Of a stretch of 64,000 nt of DNA, positions 26,736 through 36,240 are shown in pieces. A program made the translations under genes and the position numbers. Within the stretch, counting starts at the first letter, position 1; every line of letters starts with the position of its first letter. This DNA is from Pedobacter cryoconitis (GTDB lineage: Bacteria > Bacteroidota > Bacteroidia > Sphingobacteriales > Sphingobacteriaceae), in the NCBI RefSeq assembly GCF_014200605.1, contig NZ_JACHCE010000004.1, positions 323,619 through 387,618 on the forward strand. The letters run 5' to 3'. The notes below the pieces were generated by a model. It did not search any database and had not been told where the DNA came from. It was given only the letters and a program-made list of their open reading frames with translations.

Positions 26736-28307
26736 TTATAAACCTGTTCCATTATATGCGCCACGGTTAGGTACAGTTGCAGATGAAACTATATTTCCAT
26801 AGTAATCCTTACCACCATTATCCGGAATCAGCACCCCAGAGCTCAGCGCCGGAGAACCCATAGACAAGCGGTATCCACTGACAGTATTGATTCCATTAAG
26901 ACCACTTCCCGGACTCACAAATAAAGGATCTGTAGTGAGCTTATTCGTATCAGCAGGCTCTGCAGAAGGATGGTTGCCATAAAAGGTATTGTGATCAAAT
27001 ACCCCAAGCACTCCCGGAATATTATAGCTTCCACTGCCCAGGTTGTAAATGATGTTATTTTTAAAAGAATAGGCCTGATTTAAATCACCTTTTCCCCCTC
27101 CATCATCCCAGTCATGATCGATAATGTTCGTATTCAAACCAGATTTGATATAAATTGTATTGTTATATATACTGGTCCCAGGGGTGATACCGCCTGCAAT
27201 ATTAAAAATGGTTCGCCGGTCATTCTGACTGATATTATACCTCACTATACTATTTACAGAATTAGAAGCATCCAGGATGAGCATAAAACCACCTGCATTG
27301 TCATGGCTATAGTTATACTGCATAATGAAATTATAAGAATCGATATCCAGATCAAAACCCTGTCCATCACCATTGCCATCCAGAGCCTGTGTATTAAAAG
27401 CTTCATTAAATTGAGTTATACAATTGCGCCCGCGTGTAGGCCAGATAGCTGCGGCTCCATTAAATTGCCCGTCTTCACGATACCTGCCACAGTTATTAGC
27501 AACATTATGGTCAATCAGGGCACCTTCACATCCAAACACAAGGATACCGTCACTGTCAATATCCTTAACTGAATTATTCTGTACTTTCACATTCGTAGAA
27601 GCGTGGCCGCTGGCTTCCCATACATTGTCCCAGACCACAATTCCTGTACGGCCTGCATCTTCAACTATATTACCTTCAATGGTTATGTTATCAAAGCGAT
27701 CTGTACCCACAGTTCCTGTAGTCACTACAGCGATCCCGCCAAAAGCATGAGGGTCAAAACCTGCATACCTGAAACTACCCGAAACAGCATGGACATAATT
27801 ATTGCGGATAGTGATATTACTGGTCACCCCGCCACCAGTATTCTGAATAAAAATACCCTGGCGGAATACATCGCCGCGGGTTGCACTATAATTTGAAACC
27901 TCCAGATTTTCAATAATCCAATTGGATTGATTAAACAAATAGACCGGGGCACCAATAGTTCCGCTTAGAAAAATCTTAGGTTTTGTACCGCTACCGTAAG
28001 AGCTGATCCTGATAGGACTGGCGGCACTGCCCGCCCCTTTAGGATACAGCTGTGCATTCCAGATCCCCCCTGATTTCAGTAAAATACTATTCCCGGGCTG
28101 AAAGGTTGTAGCATTTACTTTAGCTATTGTTTTCCAGGCCGTACTTTCAGAAGTACCATTGTTCGTATCATTGCCGTTATCCGAATCCACATAATATGTA
28201 GTCGTACCTTCGGCTTTGATTTGTTTTGTACCTGCCACATCCAATTGCTCAATTTTACTGCAGGATAAAAGCACAGCAAGACAATAAAATATAAGATATC
28301 TTTTCAT
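26736..28307 (-). CDS. Right-handed parallel beta-helix lipoprotein (pectate-lyase-like fold)
   Basis: This 523-residue protein has a lipoprotein signal (LAVLLSC, Cys16). The start of the fold is YYVDSDNGNDTNNGTSESTA, the typical opening of secreted beta-helix proteins. Many short repeats follow with NITIRNNYVH, NVKVQNNSVKDIDSDGI and IVRYNISQNDRRTIFNI patterns, which stack as beta-helix coils. The C-terminus (NRGAYNGTG) resembles the NVDIGAYE-type ending of such proteins. A polysaccharide lyase or epimerase role is possible, but no catalytic residues can be assigned. It is co-transcribed with the SurA-like lipoprotein gene. Confidence 0.85.
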   Translation of the reverse strand: MKRYLIFYCLAVLLSCSKIEQLDVAGTKQIKAEGTTTYYVDSDNGNDTNNGTSESTAWKTIAKVNATTFQPGNSILLKSGGIWNAQLYPKGAGSAASPIRISSYGSGTKPKIFLSGTIGAPVYLFNQSNWIIENLEVSNYSATRGDVFRQGIFIQNTGGGVTSNITIRNNYVHAVSGSFRYAGFDPHAFGGIAVVTTGTVGTDRFDNITIEGNIVEDAGRTGIVVWDNVWEASGHASTNVKVQNNSVKDIDSDGILVFGCEGALIDHNVANNCGRYREDGQFNGAAAIWPTRGRNCITQFNEAFNTQALDGNGDGQGFDLDIDSYNFIMQYNYSHDNAGGFMLILDASNSVNSIVRYNISQNDRRTIFNIAGGITPGTSIYNNTIYIKSGLNTNIIDHDWDDGGGKGDLNQAYSFKNNIIYNLGSGSYNIPGVLGVFDHNTFYGNHPSAEPADTNKLTTDPLFVSPGSGLNGINTVSGYRLSMGSPALSSGVLIPDNGGKDYYGNIVSSATVPNRGAYNGTGL

Positions 28308-28440
28308 AAAGACAATGGTTAATAAGCTAATCCATTGCCAGAAATCCTGCGCCGGACCTTTAAACTAAATTAAGCTTAATTAATTCTGTTTTACCATTCA
28401 TCTTGTTCATGATCACCTGCTAAAATATTTTTTGATACAC

Positions 28441-28713
28441 TCAAAAACCCTGTGCTGCGCTTGTCTTATTGTAAAAAACTAATCCATCAAAACTTTCCAA
28501 TACCGGCAAAGGATTAAAGCTATCCGCCCCATCTCCCAAAAATCTGGTTCCTATAGTTCTCATACGGTTAGTCCTCCTGAAAACCTTTTTCATTTGACCG
28601 GGCATCAAGAATCCTAACCCGGCCCGCATTAAAAGCAAAAGCGAGCGTATAATAATTTCTTTCAGTTCTTGTTTTAAATAGTATCCCATAGGCATATTAA
28701 ACTCAAAAAACAC
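28441..28713 (-). pseudogene. C-terminal gene remnant, possibly of an erythromycin-esterase-family gene
   Basis: The minus-strand ORF ends with MRTIGTRFLGDGADSFNPL, then a stretch reading FDGLVFYNKTSAAQGF. Erythromycin-esterase-family proteins of Bacteroidota end in a similar way (a FDGLIF-like strand, then a Thr-x-x-Ala tail), from memory. There is no credible start or N-terminal domain, and the other end abuts a different gene fragment. I read it as a 3' relic, with moderate confidence that it is a relic and lower confidence in the family. Confidence 0.45.
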
Positions 28714-28887
28714 GATAGAAAAATAGGTAACCAGTTTGTAGAAGACATTTTAAAGATCGATGAAGTAGTAGAATGTTATAATATTTCGGGGGATTTTGAC
28801 TTCATATTAAAGGTCTATGCCAGGGATATGAAACATTACCAGGATTTTGTTTTTAATACGCTGGGTAACAGTTACAATTTACTATAG
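28699..28887 (+). pseudogene. C-terminal fragment of an Lrp/AsnC-family regulator
   Basis: In frame with the TAG at 28885, the plus strand reads LKKHDRKIGNQFVEDILKID, then EVVECYNISGDFDFILKVYA and RDMKHYQDFVFNTLG. This is the effector-binding (RAM) domain of Lrp/AsnC proteins, including the ECYxxSGxxDF core. The N-terminal helix-turn-helix half and any start codon are missing; the sequence switches at about 28700 to an unrelated opposite-strand fragment. A strong hairpin follows the stop codon, so the original 3' end is preserved. Confidence 0.85.
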
Positions 28888-28915
28888 AATAACCCGGTTT
28901 TAAAACCGGGTTATT
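28888..28915. terminator. Hairpin terminator between the Lrp fragment and prpD
   Basis: A perfect 28-nt palindrome (AATAACCCGGTTTT then AAAACCGGGTTATT) sits between the convergent Lrp relic and the prpD stop codon. It probably still terminates the prp operon. Confidence 0.78.
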
Positions 28916-28943
28916 CATAAGTTCACTTACTCATTTCAAATCA

Positions 28944-30395
28944 TTAAATCACCAGTAAATCCATAAATTCATCTACAGGTGTACTGGCTAGCCTGCTATA
29001 ATCCAACGCAGCATGCAAAACAGCTTGTTGTTGTTTTTCAGGAAATTTCCTCGCCAGATTGATCTTGAATTTCTTCACCAGTTCAGGAATACCTTCTTCT
29101 CTTCTGCGCTGATGTCCGATAGGATATTCAACTACAACTTCTTCTAAAACAGTTCCGTCATTTAACTCAACGGTCATTGCATTGGCAATCGAACGTTTTG
29201 CAGGGTCATGGTAATCTTTAGTAAACTGTATATCTTCGACACATTCCATCTTATCGCGTAAGACATCAATTCTGGTATCAGCAGCAATATTATCTTCATA
29301 ATCAGCAGCAGTTAGCCTGCCATAAATCAAGGGTACTGCAACCATATACTGTATACAATGATCCCTGTCTGCAGGATTATTCAACGGCCCTTTTTTATCA
29401 ATGATACGAATAGCCGCTTCATGTGTACGAATCGTAATCTTTTTGATATCATCTGTTGTTTTGCCCGAAGCTGTTAATTTCCCTTGTAATGTCATTGCTG
29501 CTTCCACTGCAGTCTGCGAGTGAAATTCAGCAGGGAAAGAAATCTTGAATAGTACATTTTCCATGACATAAGAACCGTATTCACGCTGAAACTTAAATTC
29601 ATTTCCTTTGAACGATACGTCATAAAACCCCCAGGTCTTGGCAGTCAGCACAGATGGATAACCCATTTCTCCTGTTTTGGCAATTAATGCAAGACGCACC
29701 GCACGCGAAGTAGCATCACCTGCAGCCCACGATTTACGGCTTCCTGTATTTGGAGAATGACGGTAAGTCCTTAAAGATTGTCCATCTACAAAAGCCAGTG
29801 AAACTGCATTGACCAGTTCATCACGGGTTAATCCGATTAATTTCCCTACAACAGCTGTAGAAGCTACTTTAACTAATATAACATGGTCTAATCCTACTTT
29901 ATTAAAAGAGTTCTCCAATGCCAGTACACCTTGAATTTCATGCGCTTTGATCATGGCTTCCAATACATCTTTCATGGTCAGTGCTGGTTTTCCATTCGCA
30001 ACTGAAGTTCTGGATAACCAGTCTGCAGTAGCAAGGATACCACCCAGATTATCTGAAGGATGACCCCATTCCGCAGCCAGCCAGGTATCATTAAAATCCA
30101 GCCAGCGGATAATTGTACCTATGTTAAACGCTGCAAGAACCGGATCTAACTGAAATTGTGTGCCCGGAACTTTTGCACCATGGGGAACGATTGTTCCCTG
30201 TACAACAGGGCCTAATAATTTGGTACAGGCCGGATAAGTTAAGGCTTCCAGTCCGCAGCCCAGGGTATCTAATAAACAATAATGTGCCGTTTTCCAGGCC
30301 AGTTCATTTTTTATTTCATAGTTCAATACATAATCCACAATATCTGTGAGTACTTTATCTGTTTGCGGTCTTTCGTTTGAGATGTGTGATGACAT
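28944..30395 (-). CDS. prpD: 2-methylcitrate dehydratase (MmgE/PrpD family)
   Basis: This 483-residue protein belongs to the MmgE/PrpD family, which dehydrates 2-methylcitrate to 2-methyl-cis-aconitate in propionate breakdown. Family segments are [13 protein letters not shown] near residue 45, [20 protein letters not shown] near residue 98, and [16 protein letters not shown] in the second half. The length is as expected for PrpD. It is the third gene of a prpB-prpC-prpD operon, 83 nt after prpC. The later isomerisation to 2-methylisocitrate needs an aconitase, which is not encoded in this window. Confidence 0.95.
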   Translation of the reverse strand: MSSHISNERPQTDKVLTDIVDYVLNYEIKNELAWKTAHYCLLDTLGCGLEALTYPACTKLLGPVVQGTIVPHGAKVPGTQFQLDPVLAAFNIGTIIRWLDFNDTWLAAEWGHPSDNLGGILATADWLSRTSVANGKPALTMKDVLEAMIKAHEIQGVLALENSFNKVGLDHVILVKVASTAVVGKLIGLTRDELVNAVSLAFVDGQSLRTYRHSPNTGSRKSWAAGDATSRAVRLALIAKTGEMGYPSVLTAKTWGFYDVSFKGNEFKFQREYGSYVMENVLFKISFPAEFHSQTAVEAAMTLQGKLTASGKTTDDIKKITIRTHEAAIRIIDKKGPLNNPADRDHCIQYMVAVPLIYGRLTAADYEDNIAADTRIDVLRDKMECVEDIQFTKDYHDPAKRSIANAMTVELNDGTVLEEVVVEYPIGHQRRREEGIPELVKKFKINLARKFPEKQQQAVLHAALDYSRLASTPVDEFMDLLVI

Positions 30396-30478
30396 TTTTA
30401 GCTGAATAATTTTACGATTAACAATTTCTTTACTGGTGTCTTTTGACGTTCTATTTTAAATTTTCTCTGATGGTACTT

Positions 30479-31633
30479 TTAACGGTTTTCAACCGAAACA
30501 AACTCCCTGTTTTCAGGCCCTGTATAATTGGCACTTGGCCGAATGATTTTTCCGTCCTGTCTTTGTTCAATGATATGTGCACTCCAGCCTGTCACTCTTG
30601 AAATGACAAAAAGCGGAGTAAACATTAAAGTCGGCACCCCCATCAGGTGATAAGAAACCGCCGAGAACCAGTCCAGGTTCGGGAACATCTTCTTTTCGCT
30701 CCACATCAGCGTTTCCAAACGTTCAGCAACATTATACAGGAGCATATCTCCAGCCTCTTCCGAAAGCTCTTTTGCCACCTTTTTAATCACAACATTTCTC
30801 GGGTCTGAAATGGTATAAACCGGGTGGCCAAATCCAATAATAACTTCCTTATTTTCTACTCGTTTACGAATATCTTCTTCTGCTTCCTCAGGTGAATTAT
30901 AACGGCTCTGTATATCAAAAGCCACTTCATTTGCTCCCCCGTGTTTAGGTCCGCGCAATGCACCAATTGCTCCGGTTATAGCCGAATAGATATCAGAACC
31001 TGTTCCTGCAATCACCCTGCTGGTAAAAGTAGAAGCATTGAATTCATGCTCCGCATACAGGTTAAGTGATATTTGCATCGCCTTTACCCATGACTCTGAA
31101 GGTTTACGGCCGTGTAAAAGATGTAGAAAATGTCCGCCAATTGACTCATCGTCAGTTTCAACCTCTATAATTTTTCCATTATGCGCATAATGATACCAGT
31201 ATAACAAGGCAGAACTAAAACAGGCCAGCAATTTGTCTGCAATATCTCTTGTACCCGCAATATTATGATCATCCTTTTCAGGTTGTATACTTCCAATAGC
31301 CGAAACTGTAGAACGCATAACATCCATCGGATGTGCAGCCGCAGGAATCTGCTGTAAGATATTTTTAACGGAGTTTGGCAAACCCCGGAGTGATTTTAAT
31401 TTAGTTTTATAGTTTGTCAGCTGCGGCTTAGTAGGTAAAGACCCGTATATAAGCAGGTAAGCTACTTCTTCAAATTCAGCTTTTTCTGCTAAGTCCAGGA
31501 TATTATAACCTCTGTAATGTAAGTCATTACCGTTTTTACCCACGCTGCATAAAGCAGTATTACCCGCAACAACGCCCGAAAGTGCTACGCTTTTCTTAGG
31601 TTTGAATGCTGGTGTTTCTTTGTTATCAACCAT
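30479..31633 (-). CDS. prpC: 2-methylcitrate synthase (citrate synthase family)
   Basis: This 384-residue protein is a short, type-II-like citrate synthase. It condenses propionyl-CoA with oxaloacetate. Active-site segments are [37 protein letters not shown] with a catalytic His, and [14 protein letters not shown]. The first line of the enzyme, [20 protein letters not shown], is typical of methylcitrate synthases, and its place between prpB and prpD supports this over an ordinary citrate synthase. Its start overlaps the end of prpB by 8 nt, which suggests coupled translation. Confidence 0.94.
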   Translation of the reverse strand: MVDNKETPAFKPKKSVALSGVVAGNTALCSVGKNGNDLHYRGYNILDLAEKAEFEEVAYLLIYGSLPTKPQLTNYKTKLKSLRGLPNSVKNILQQIPAAAHPMDVMRSTVSAIGSIQPEKDDHNIAGTRDIADKLLACFSSALLYWYHYAHNGKIIEVETDDESIGGHFLHLLHGRKPSESWVKAMQISLNLYAEHEFNASTFTSRVIAGTGSDIYSAITGAIGALRGPKHGGANEVAFDIQSRYNSPEEAEEDIRKRVENKEVIIGFGHPVYTISDPRNVVIKKVAKELSEEAGDMLLYNVAERLETLMWSEKKMFPNLDWFSAVSYHLMGVPTLMFTPLFVISRVTGWSAHIIEQRQDGKIIRPSANYTGPENREFVSVENR

Positions 31634-32525
31634 TTTTATTTGCTTTAAAAAGATTATCTAATTTTTGCTCGTAGTCGTGATATCCGATACTCTTGTAGAG
31701 TTCTTCTCTGGTTTGCATGGTGTCTAATACATTTTTTTGCGTACCATCTTTACGGATGTGCTGATAGACATTTTCGGCAGCTTTATTCGCAGCACGAAAA
31801 GCAGACAATGGATATAGGATCAATCCTACACCGGCACTGCTCAGCTGATCGACAGTATACATCTCAATCATTCCAAACTCAGTGATATTGGCCAGCACAG
31901 GAATTCCTGTAGCATCCACAAATTTCTGATAATAAGAAAGGTCAGGTACGGCTTCCGCAAAAATGAAGTCAGCCCCAGCTTCTTTGTAGGCAACGGCTCT
32001 TTCTAATGTTTTTTCCAATCCTTCAACAGCAAAAGCATCTGTCCTTGCACCAATCACAAAATGTTCATCTGTCCTGGCATCTGCAGCAGCTTTTAAACGA
32101 TCTACCATTTCTTGTTTACTCACTACCTCTTTACCAGGACGATGACCACAGCGTTTTGCACCTACCTGATCTTCAATATGCAGCGCCGCAGCACCTGCTT
32201 TGATTAATGATTTCACAGTACGGGCAACATTAAATGCTGAAGGGCCAAAACCAGTATCTACATCTACCAGAAGCGGCAGGTCGCATACATTTGTGATGCG
32301 CTGAATGTCGATAAGTACATCTTCCAGAGTAGTAATCCCTAGATCCGGAATCCCTAATGATCCGGCAGCTACACCACCACCTGAAAGATAAATTGCATTG
32401 AATCCCGCTTGCTGAGCCAATAAAGCATGATTGGCATTAATTGCTCCTACAATTTGAAGGGGACTTTCTTTTTTTAAAGCCTCCCGGAATTTCTGACCGG
32501 GGGATTTAAGGTTTGTTGTTTGCAT
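31626..32525 (-). CDS. prpB: 2-methylisocitrate lyase
   Basis: This 299-residue protein is in the isocitrate lyase/PEP mutase superfamily. It cleaves 2-methylisocitrate to pyruvate and succinate, the last step of the methylcitrate cycle. Characteristic segments are [37 protein letters not shown] with the metal-binding Asp pair, and the signature [12 protein letters not shown], which carries the catalytic Cys. It is the first gene of the operon and is preceded by a long intergenic region that should hold the promoter. Confidence 0.96.
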   Translation of the reverse strand: MQTTNLKSPGQKFREALKKESPLQIVGAINANHALLAQQAGFNAIYLSGGGVAAGSLGIPDLGITTLEDVLIDIQRITNVCDLPLLVDVDTGFGPSAFNVARTVKSLIKAGAAALHIEDQVGAKRCGHRPGKEVVSKQEMVDRLKAAADARTDEHFVIGARTDAFAVEGLEKTLERAVAYKEAGADFIFAEAVPDLSYYQKFVDATGIPVLANITEFGMIEMYTVDQLSSAGVGLILYPLSAFRAANKAAENVYQHIRKDGTQKNVLDTMQTREELYKSIGYHDYEQKLDNLFKANKNG

Positions 32526-33106
32526 CGTCAGTTTTTTTAGAAAAATTAGCTTCGGTTAAAAATGTTCTTCTTTTTTAATACAATGCTGCTGACAGAAAGA
32601 TTTTAAAGAAACAAATATGAATAGCGATACATGGCAATTCCTGAGCCCGAATATCAGGAACAGATTTCACCAGGTAAAGAATAAACATCTGTTAGAATAA
32701 AAGCTTCAGATCACGAAAGCATTGTCCATTCGGAATAGGCAGGTTTGCTGGCTTGTAGTTGCAAACAGCTCATGATTTTAGACATGAACCCCTATTAATC
32801 TAAGATTAATATCACCATTTCCGTTTGATGTGGTATGCAAAGAACTTTTTGCAATGTAAAAAATAAAACCAAATAAAATTAGCTTTAAAATGTAAAATTG
32901 TTCGCTTTAATTTTACTTACAATATCAAAAACAACTATTTTGAGATTTCCAGTTAGTTTACAAATTAATGCAAACCATTTCGTTGTCCACATAAATAACG
33001 CCCTTACTCTGGTCATTATTGTCTGTTAAAAAATATAGTCAGTAAACGTCGTTTTGGCACTTGATACCTTATATTTTTGACGCTGCAACCTCTAAAAAAA
33101 ACTCTG
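32526..33106. other. Long divergent intergenic region between prpB and the rifamycin phosphotransferase gene
   Basis: These 581 nt hold the promoters of prpBCD (minus) and the phosphotransferase gene (plus). I see an inverted repeat at 32836-32853, two copies of AATGTAAAA at about 32853 and 32889, and a 27-codon ORF at 32617-32700 with no other support. TATTTTTG at 33072-33079 resembles the Bacteroidota -7 element TAnnTTTG, with TTTG 15 nt upstream, somewhat closer than usual. No RNA gene or further coding sequence is evident. Confidence 0.45.
32836..32853. promoter_or_regulatory. TGCAAA-N6-TTTGCA inverted repeat, candidate prp operator
   Basis: Two 6-bp half-sites (TGCAAA and TTTGCA) are separated by 6 nt, about 310 nt upstream of prpB. 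TTTGCAAA-like sites are bound by the regulators of methylcitrate genes in some bacteria. No such regulator is in the window, so the assignment is tentative. Confidence 0.35.
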
Positions 33107-35776
33107 ATGACAGCTCAAACCGCATTTAGTACGATAGAAAAAAAAACAGGTAACTATGTAATCTCTTTTCAGGAAACCGACAGCACAAAATCTGCAATTA
33201 CCGGAGGCAAAGGAACTAACCTGGGTGAACTGTCCCGAATCAAAGAAATCAGCGTACCAGAAGGTTTTTGCATCACCACACAGGCTTATAAGAAAGTAAC
33301 CGGAAATAATCAGGAACTGAATAGGCTGCTGGAACAATTAATGCATCTTGAGGCAGAAGACAGAGAAAATATCAATAAAATCAGTGCTAAAATCCGCAGC
33401 ACAATTGAAAGCACACCTATCGCTAAAGATATAATAGAAGAAATTGAGGATTATCTCGCCAGGTTTGATGAAAAAGAAGCTTTTGCTGTGCGTTCCAGTG
33501 CTACCGCAGAAGACCTGCCAAAAGCATCCTTTGCAGGGCAGCAGGATACATATCTGAACATTATTGGAAAAGAGGAAATCCTGAAACATATCAGTAAATG
33601 CTGGGCTTCTCTGTTTACAGCCAGGGCAATAATTTACCGGATTCAAAATGGGTTCGGCCACCAGAACGTCTACTTGTCTGTGATTATTCAAAAAATGGTT
33701 TTCCCACAGGCAGCAGGAATTTTATTTACTGCCGATCCCGTTACTTCTAACAGGAAAGTAGTATCCATTGATGCCAGCTTCGGACTTGGCGAAGCCATGG
33801 TTTCCGGTCTGGTCAATACTGACCTTTACCAGGTTTGTAACGGTTCCATTATCCAGAAAAAGATATCCACTAAGAAACTGGCAGTTTCTGCTATAGAAGG
33901 TGGTGGTACGCAAGAAACGGAAGTTGAGCCAGCATATCAGAACAGGCAAGCATTGACGGATGATCAGATTCTACAGCTTGAACGCACAGGCAGAGCAATC
34001 GAACAACATTTCGGGCGCCCTCAGGACATTGAATGGTGTTTGTCAAATGATACCATTTATATTGTTCAGAGCAGACCAATCACTACGCTATACCCTATTC
34101 CTGAAGCAAATGATCAGGAGAACCACGTTTATGTATCTGTTGGCCATCAGCAAATGATGACCGATGCAATGAAACCGCTGGGACTGTCCTTTTTCCTTTT
34201 AACAACTCCTGCTCCCATGCGTAAAGCTGGTGGAAGATTGTTTGTAGACATCACCAGCTTTCTGACTACTGCTGCTGGCAGAAAAAGGATAATAGATGTC
34301 CTGGGTAAATCAGATCCGCTGATCAAAGACGCATTACTGACTATTCTGGGGCGGGAAGATTTTATAAAATGCACTGCAGATGAACAACAAATACCTGCCG
34401 CAGGTAAAAACAGTAAAGAGATATTATCTGCTGATTTTCAAACACCCATTGAAAATGGCCACGCTATAGTTTCTGAATTGATTCAGCAAAATCAGCTATC
34501 AACCGAAGCGTTAAAACAAAACATCCGAACAAAATCAGGAACAGATTTATTTGATTTTATTCTGGAAGATATTCAATACCTGACAAAGTTTTTATCTGCT
34601 CCCGGAAGCATAGAAGTAATCATGGCTGCCATGAATGCCGCAGCATGGATTAACGAAAAAATGAACGAATGGTTAGGCGAAAGAAACGCAGCAGATACAC
34701 TTTCTCAATCTGTACCCAATAATATTACTTCCGAAATGGGCCTGGCGCTTTTGGATGTAGCAGATGTGATTCGTCCTTTTAAAGCAATAATTGATTATCT
34801 GAAATATACAAAAGAGGATAATTTTTTAGATGAACTGCTCAGGTTTGATGGCGGACAGCAAACCCAGAATGCCATCGCAGCTTATCTGAACAAATATGGG
34901 ATGCGGTGCAGCGGAGAAATCGATATCTCTAAAAACCGCTGGAGTGAAAAACCGCTGACCATAGTGCCCATGATCCTGGGTAATATCAAAAACCTAAAAC
35001 CCGGTGCCAGCCGCCGGAAATTTGAGCTGGGACGCCAGGATGCTTTAGAAAAAGAACAAGAACTGCTGCATCGGCTAATGCAATTGCCTGATGGTAAACA
35101 AAAAGCTGAACAAACGAAACGGGCGATTAGCCTGATCCGGGACTTAACCGGCTATCGTGAATATCCAAAATATGGAATGGTTAATCGTTATTTTATTTAT
35201 AAACAAGCTTTACTGAAAGAAATTGCCCCCCTTATCCAAGCGGGCATTATTCATGAAAAAGAGGATATGTATTACCTGACTTTTGAAGAACTTCGCCAGG
35301 TTATAAGTACAAATCAGATAGATTATCAACTCATCAGTGAAAGAAAAGAAGAATACAAATCAAATGAGAAACTAAACCCGCCACGTGTGATCACATCTGA
35401 TGGTGAAATCATTTCAGGTGCGTACAAAAAGGAGAACCTCCCGGCACAGGCTATTGCAGGTCTTGCTGTTTCTTCCGGAATTATAGAAGGCCGGGCACGT
35501 GTGATCTTAAATATGGAAGATGTTGACTTGGAAGATGGAGATATACTGGTCACTTCATTTACTGATCCCAGCTGGACACCGTTATTTGTTTCTATTAAAG
35601 GCCTGGTCACCGAAGTTGGCGGACTGATGACTCATGGAGCAGTTATTGCACGTGAATATGGCTTACCAGCAGTTGTTGGGGTAGAGCACGCGACCAGACT
35701 GATTAAAGATGGACAACAAATCAGGGTGAATGGAACTGACGGGTATGTTCTGCTGCTGGATGAAATAGAAATGTAG
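33107..35776 (+). CDS. rph: Rifamycin phosphotransferase-like PEP-utilising enzyme
   Basis: I start this at the ATG at 33107 (MTAQTAFSTIEKK), giving 889 residues; a TTG 30 nt upstream is the alternative. It has three parts. An ATP-grasp-like PPDK N-terminal domain (about 20-330) contains GGKGTNLGELSRI and EAFAVRSSATAEDLPKASFA. A middle domain begins YVSVGHQQMMTDAMKPLGLS. A C-terminal swivelling domain has EVGGLMTHGAVIAREYGLPA with phosphocarrier His843. This is the architecture and length (about 870) of rifamycin phosphotransferases, which transfer the ATP beta-phosphate to rifamycin's ansa chain. The GHxQMMTDAMKPLG segment is characteristic of that family, from memory. PEP synthases are shorter and have a PEP-binding barrel, absent here. 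Activity on rifamycins is inferred. Confidence 0.87.
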   Translation: MTAQTAFSTIEKKTGNYVISFQETDSTKSAITGGKGTNLGELSRIKEISVPEGFCITTQAYKKVTGNNQELNRLLEQLMHLEAEDRENINKISAKIRSTIESTPIAKDIIEEIEDYLARFDEKEAFAVRSSATAEDLPKASFAGQQDTYLNIIGKEEILKHISKCWASLFTARAIIYRIQNGFGHQNVYLSVIIQKMVFPQAAGILFTADPVTSNRKVVSIDASFGLGEAMVSGLVNTDLYQVCNGSIIQKKISTKKLAVSAIEGGGTQETEVEPAYQNRQALTDDQILQLERTGRAIEQHFGRPQDIEWCLSNDTIYIVQSRPITTLYPIPEANDQENHVYVSVGHQQMMTDAMKPLGLSFFLLTTPAPMRKAGGRLFVDITSFLTTAAGRKRIIDVLGKSDPLIKDALLTILGREDFIKCTADEQQIPAAGKNSKEILSADFQTPIENGHAIVSELIQQNQLSTEALKQNIRTKSGTDLFDFILEDIQYLTKFLSAPGSIEVIMAAMNAAAWINEKMNEWLGERNAADTLSQSVPNNITSEMGLALLDVADVIRPFKAIIDYLKYTKEDNFLDELLRFDGGQQTQNAIAAYLNKYGMRCSGEIDISKNRWSEKPLTIVPMILGNIKNLKPGASRRKFELGRQDALEKEQELLHRLMQLPDGKQKAEQTKRAISLIRDLTGYREYPKYGMVNRYFIYKQALLKEIAPLIQAGIIHEKEDMYYLTFEELRQVISTNQIDYQLISERKEEYKSNEKLNPPRVITSDGEIISGAYKKENLPAQAIAGLAVSSGIIEGRARVILNMEDVDLEDGDILVTSFTDPSWTPLFVSIKGLVTEVGGLMTHGAVIAREYGLPAVVGVEHATRLIKDGQQIRVNGTDGYVLLLDEIEM

Positions 35777-35793
35777 ATAATAACCAAAAATTT

Positions 35794-36240
35794 ATGATGG
35801 ACGATCTAGTTTTTCAGAAAGGAAGTATAAATGACCTTGAAACTTGTTTAAAGTTCGACAAACATATTAACCCGAAATTCTTAACATGGAAATTACTTAA
35901 TGAGGAGATATTTTTAGCGCTGAATAAAAAGGAAATTATAGGATACCTGAGACTTGAATATATCTGGACAACTCATCCATTTATCGGACTTATCATACTG
36001 AAACAAGAATTCAGAGGAAAACAGATTGGGAAAAATATGCTTGAATTTCTGGAAGAACAACTCAGATTAAAAGGGCAAAAAAAACTATACAGTTCAAGTC
36101 AGGCCAACGAAACTGCGCCACAGCAATGGCATATAAAAATGGGATTTAATGCTTGCGGAATTATAAATGGCATGAATGAAAATGAAATCGGAGAGGTTTT
36201 TTTCTGCAAGATTCTGCAGGTTCATGAAATAAAGCTATAA
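35794..36240 (+). CDS. GNAT-family N-acetyltransferase
   Basis: This 148-residue protein is a single GNAT domain with the acetyl-CoA loop LKQEFRGKQIGKNMLEFLEE at about residues 69-88 and a C-terminal KMGFNACG strand. It begins 17 nt after the rifamycin phosphotransferase gene, so it is probably co-transcribed. That placement could mean a second modifying activity in the same resistance unit, but the substrate is unknown. Its stop codon overlaps the 3' end of the convergent TonB-dependent receptor gene by 6 nt. Confidence 0.88.
   Translation: MMDDLVFQKGSINDLETCLKFDKHINPKFLTWKLLNEEIFLALNKKEIIGYLRLEYIWTTHPFIGLIILKQEFRGKQIGKNMLEFLEEQLRLKGQKKLYSSSQANETAPQQWHIKMGFNACGIINGMNENEIGEVFFCKILQVHEIKL

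Noticed and set aside
27114..27572. 152-codon plus-strand ORF inside the beta-helix gene
   Set aside because: It lies wholly antisense to a clear lipoprotein gene. Its Ile/Thr-rich, periodic sequence is the mirror of the beta-helix repeats.
33077..33107. TTG start for the rifamycin phosphotransferase-like gene
   Set aside because: The ATG at 33107 is preferred. The upstream part overlaps a -7-like element and shows no family sequence.
33107..35776. Reading as phosphoenolpyruvate synthase or pyruvate phosphate dikinase
   Set aside because: The swivelling His domain is C-terminal, with no PEP-binding barrel after it. The middle domain matches the rifamycin enzymes.
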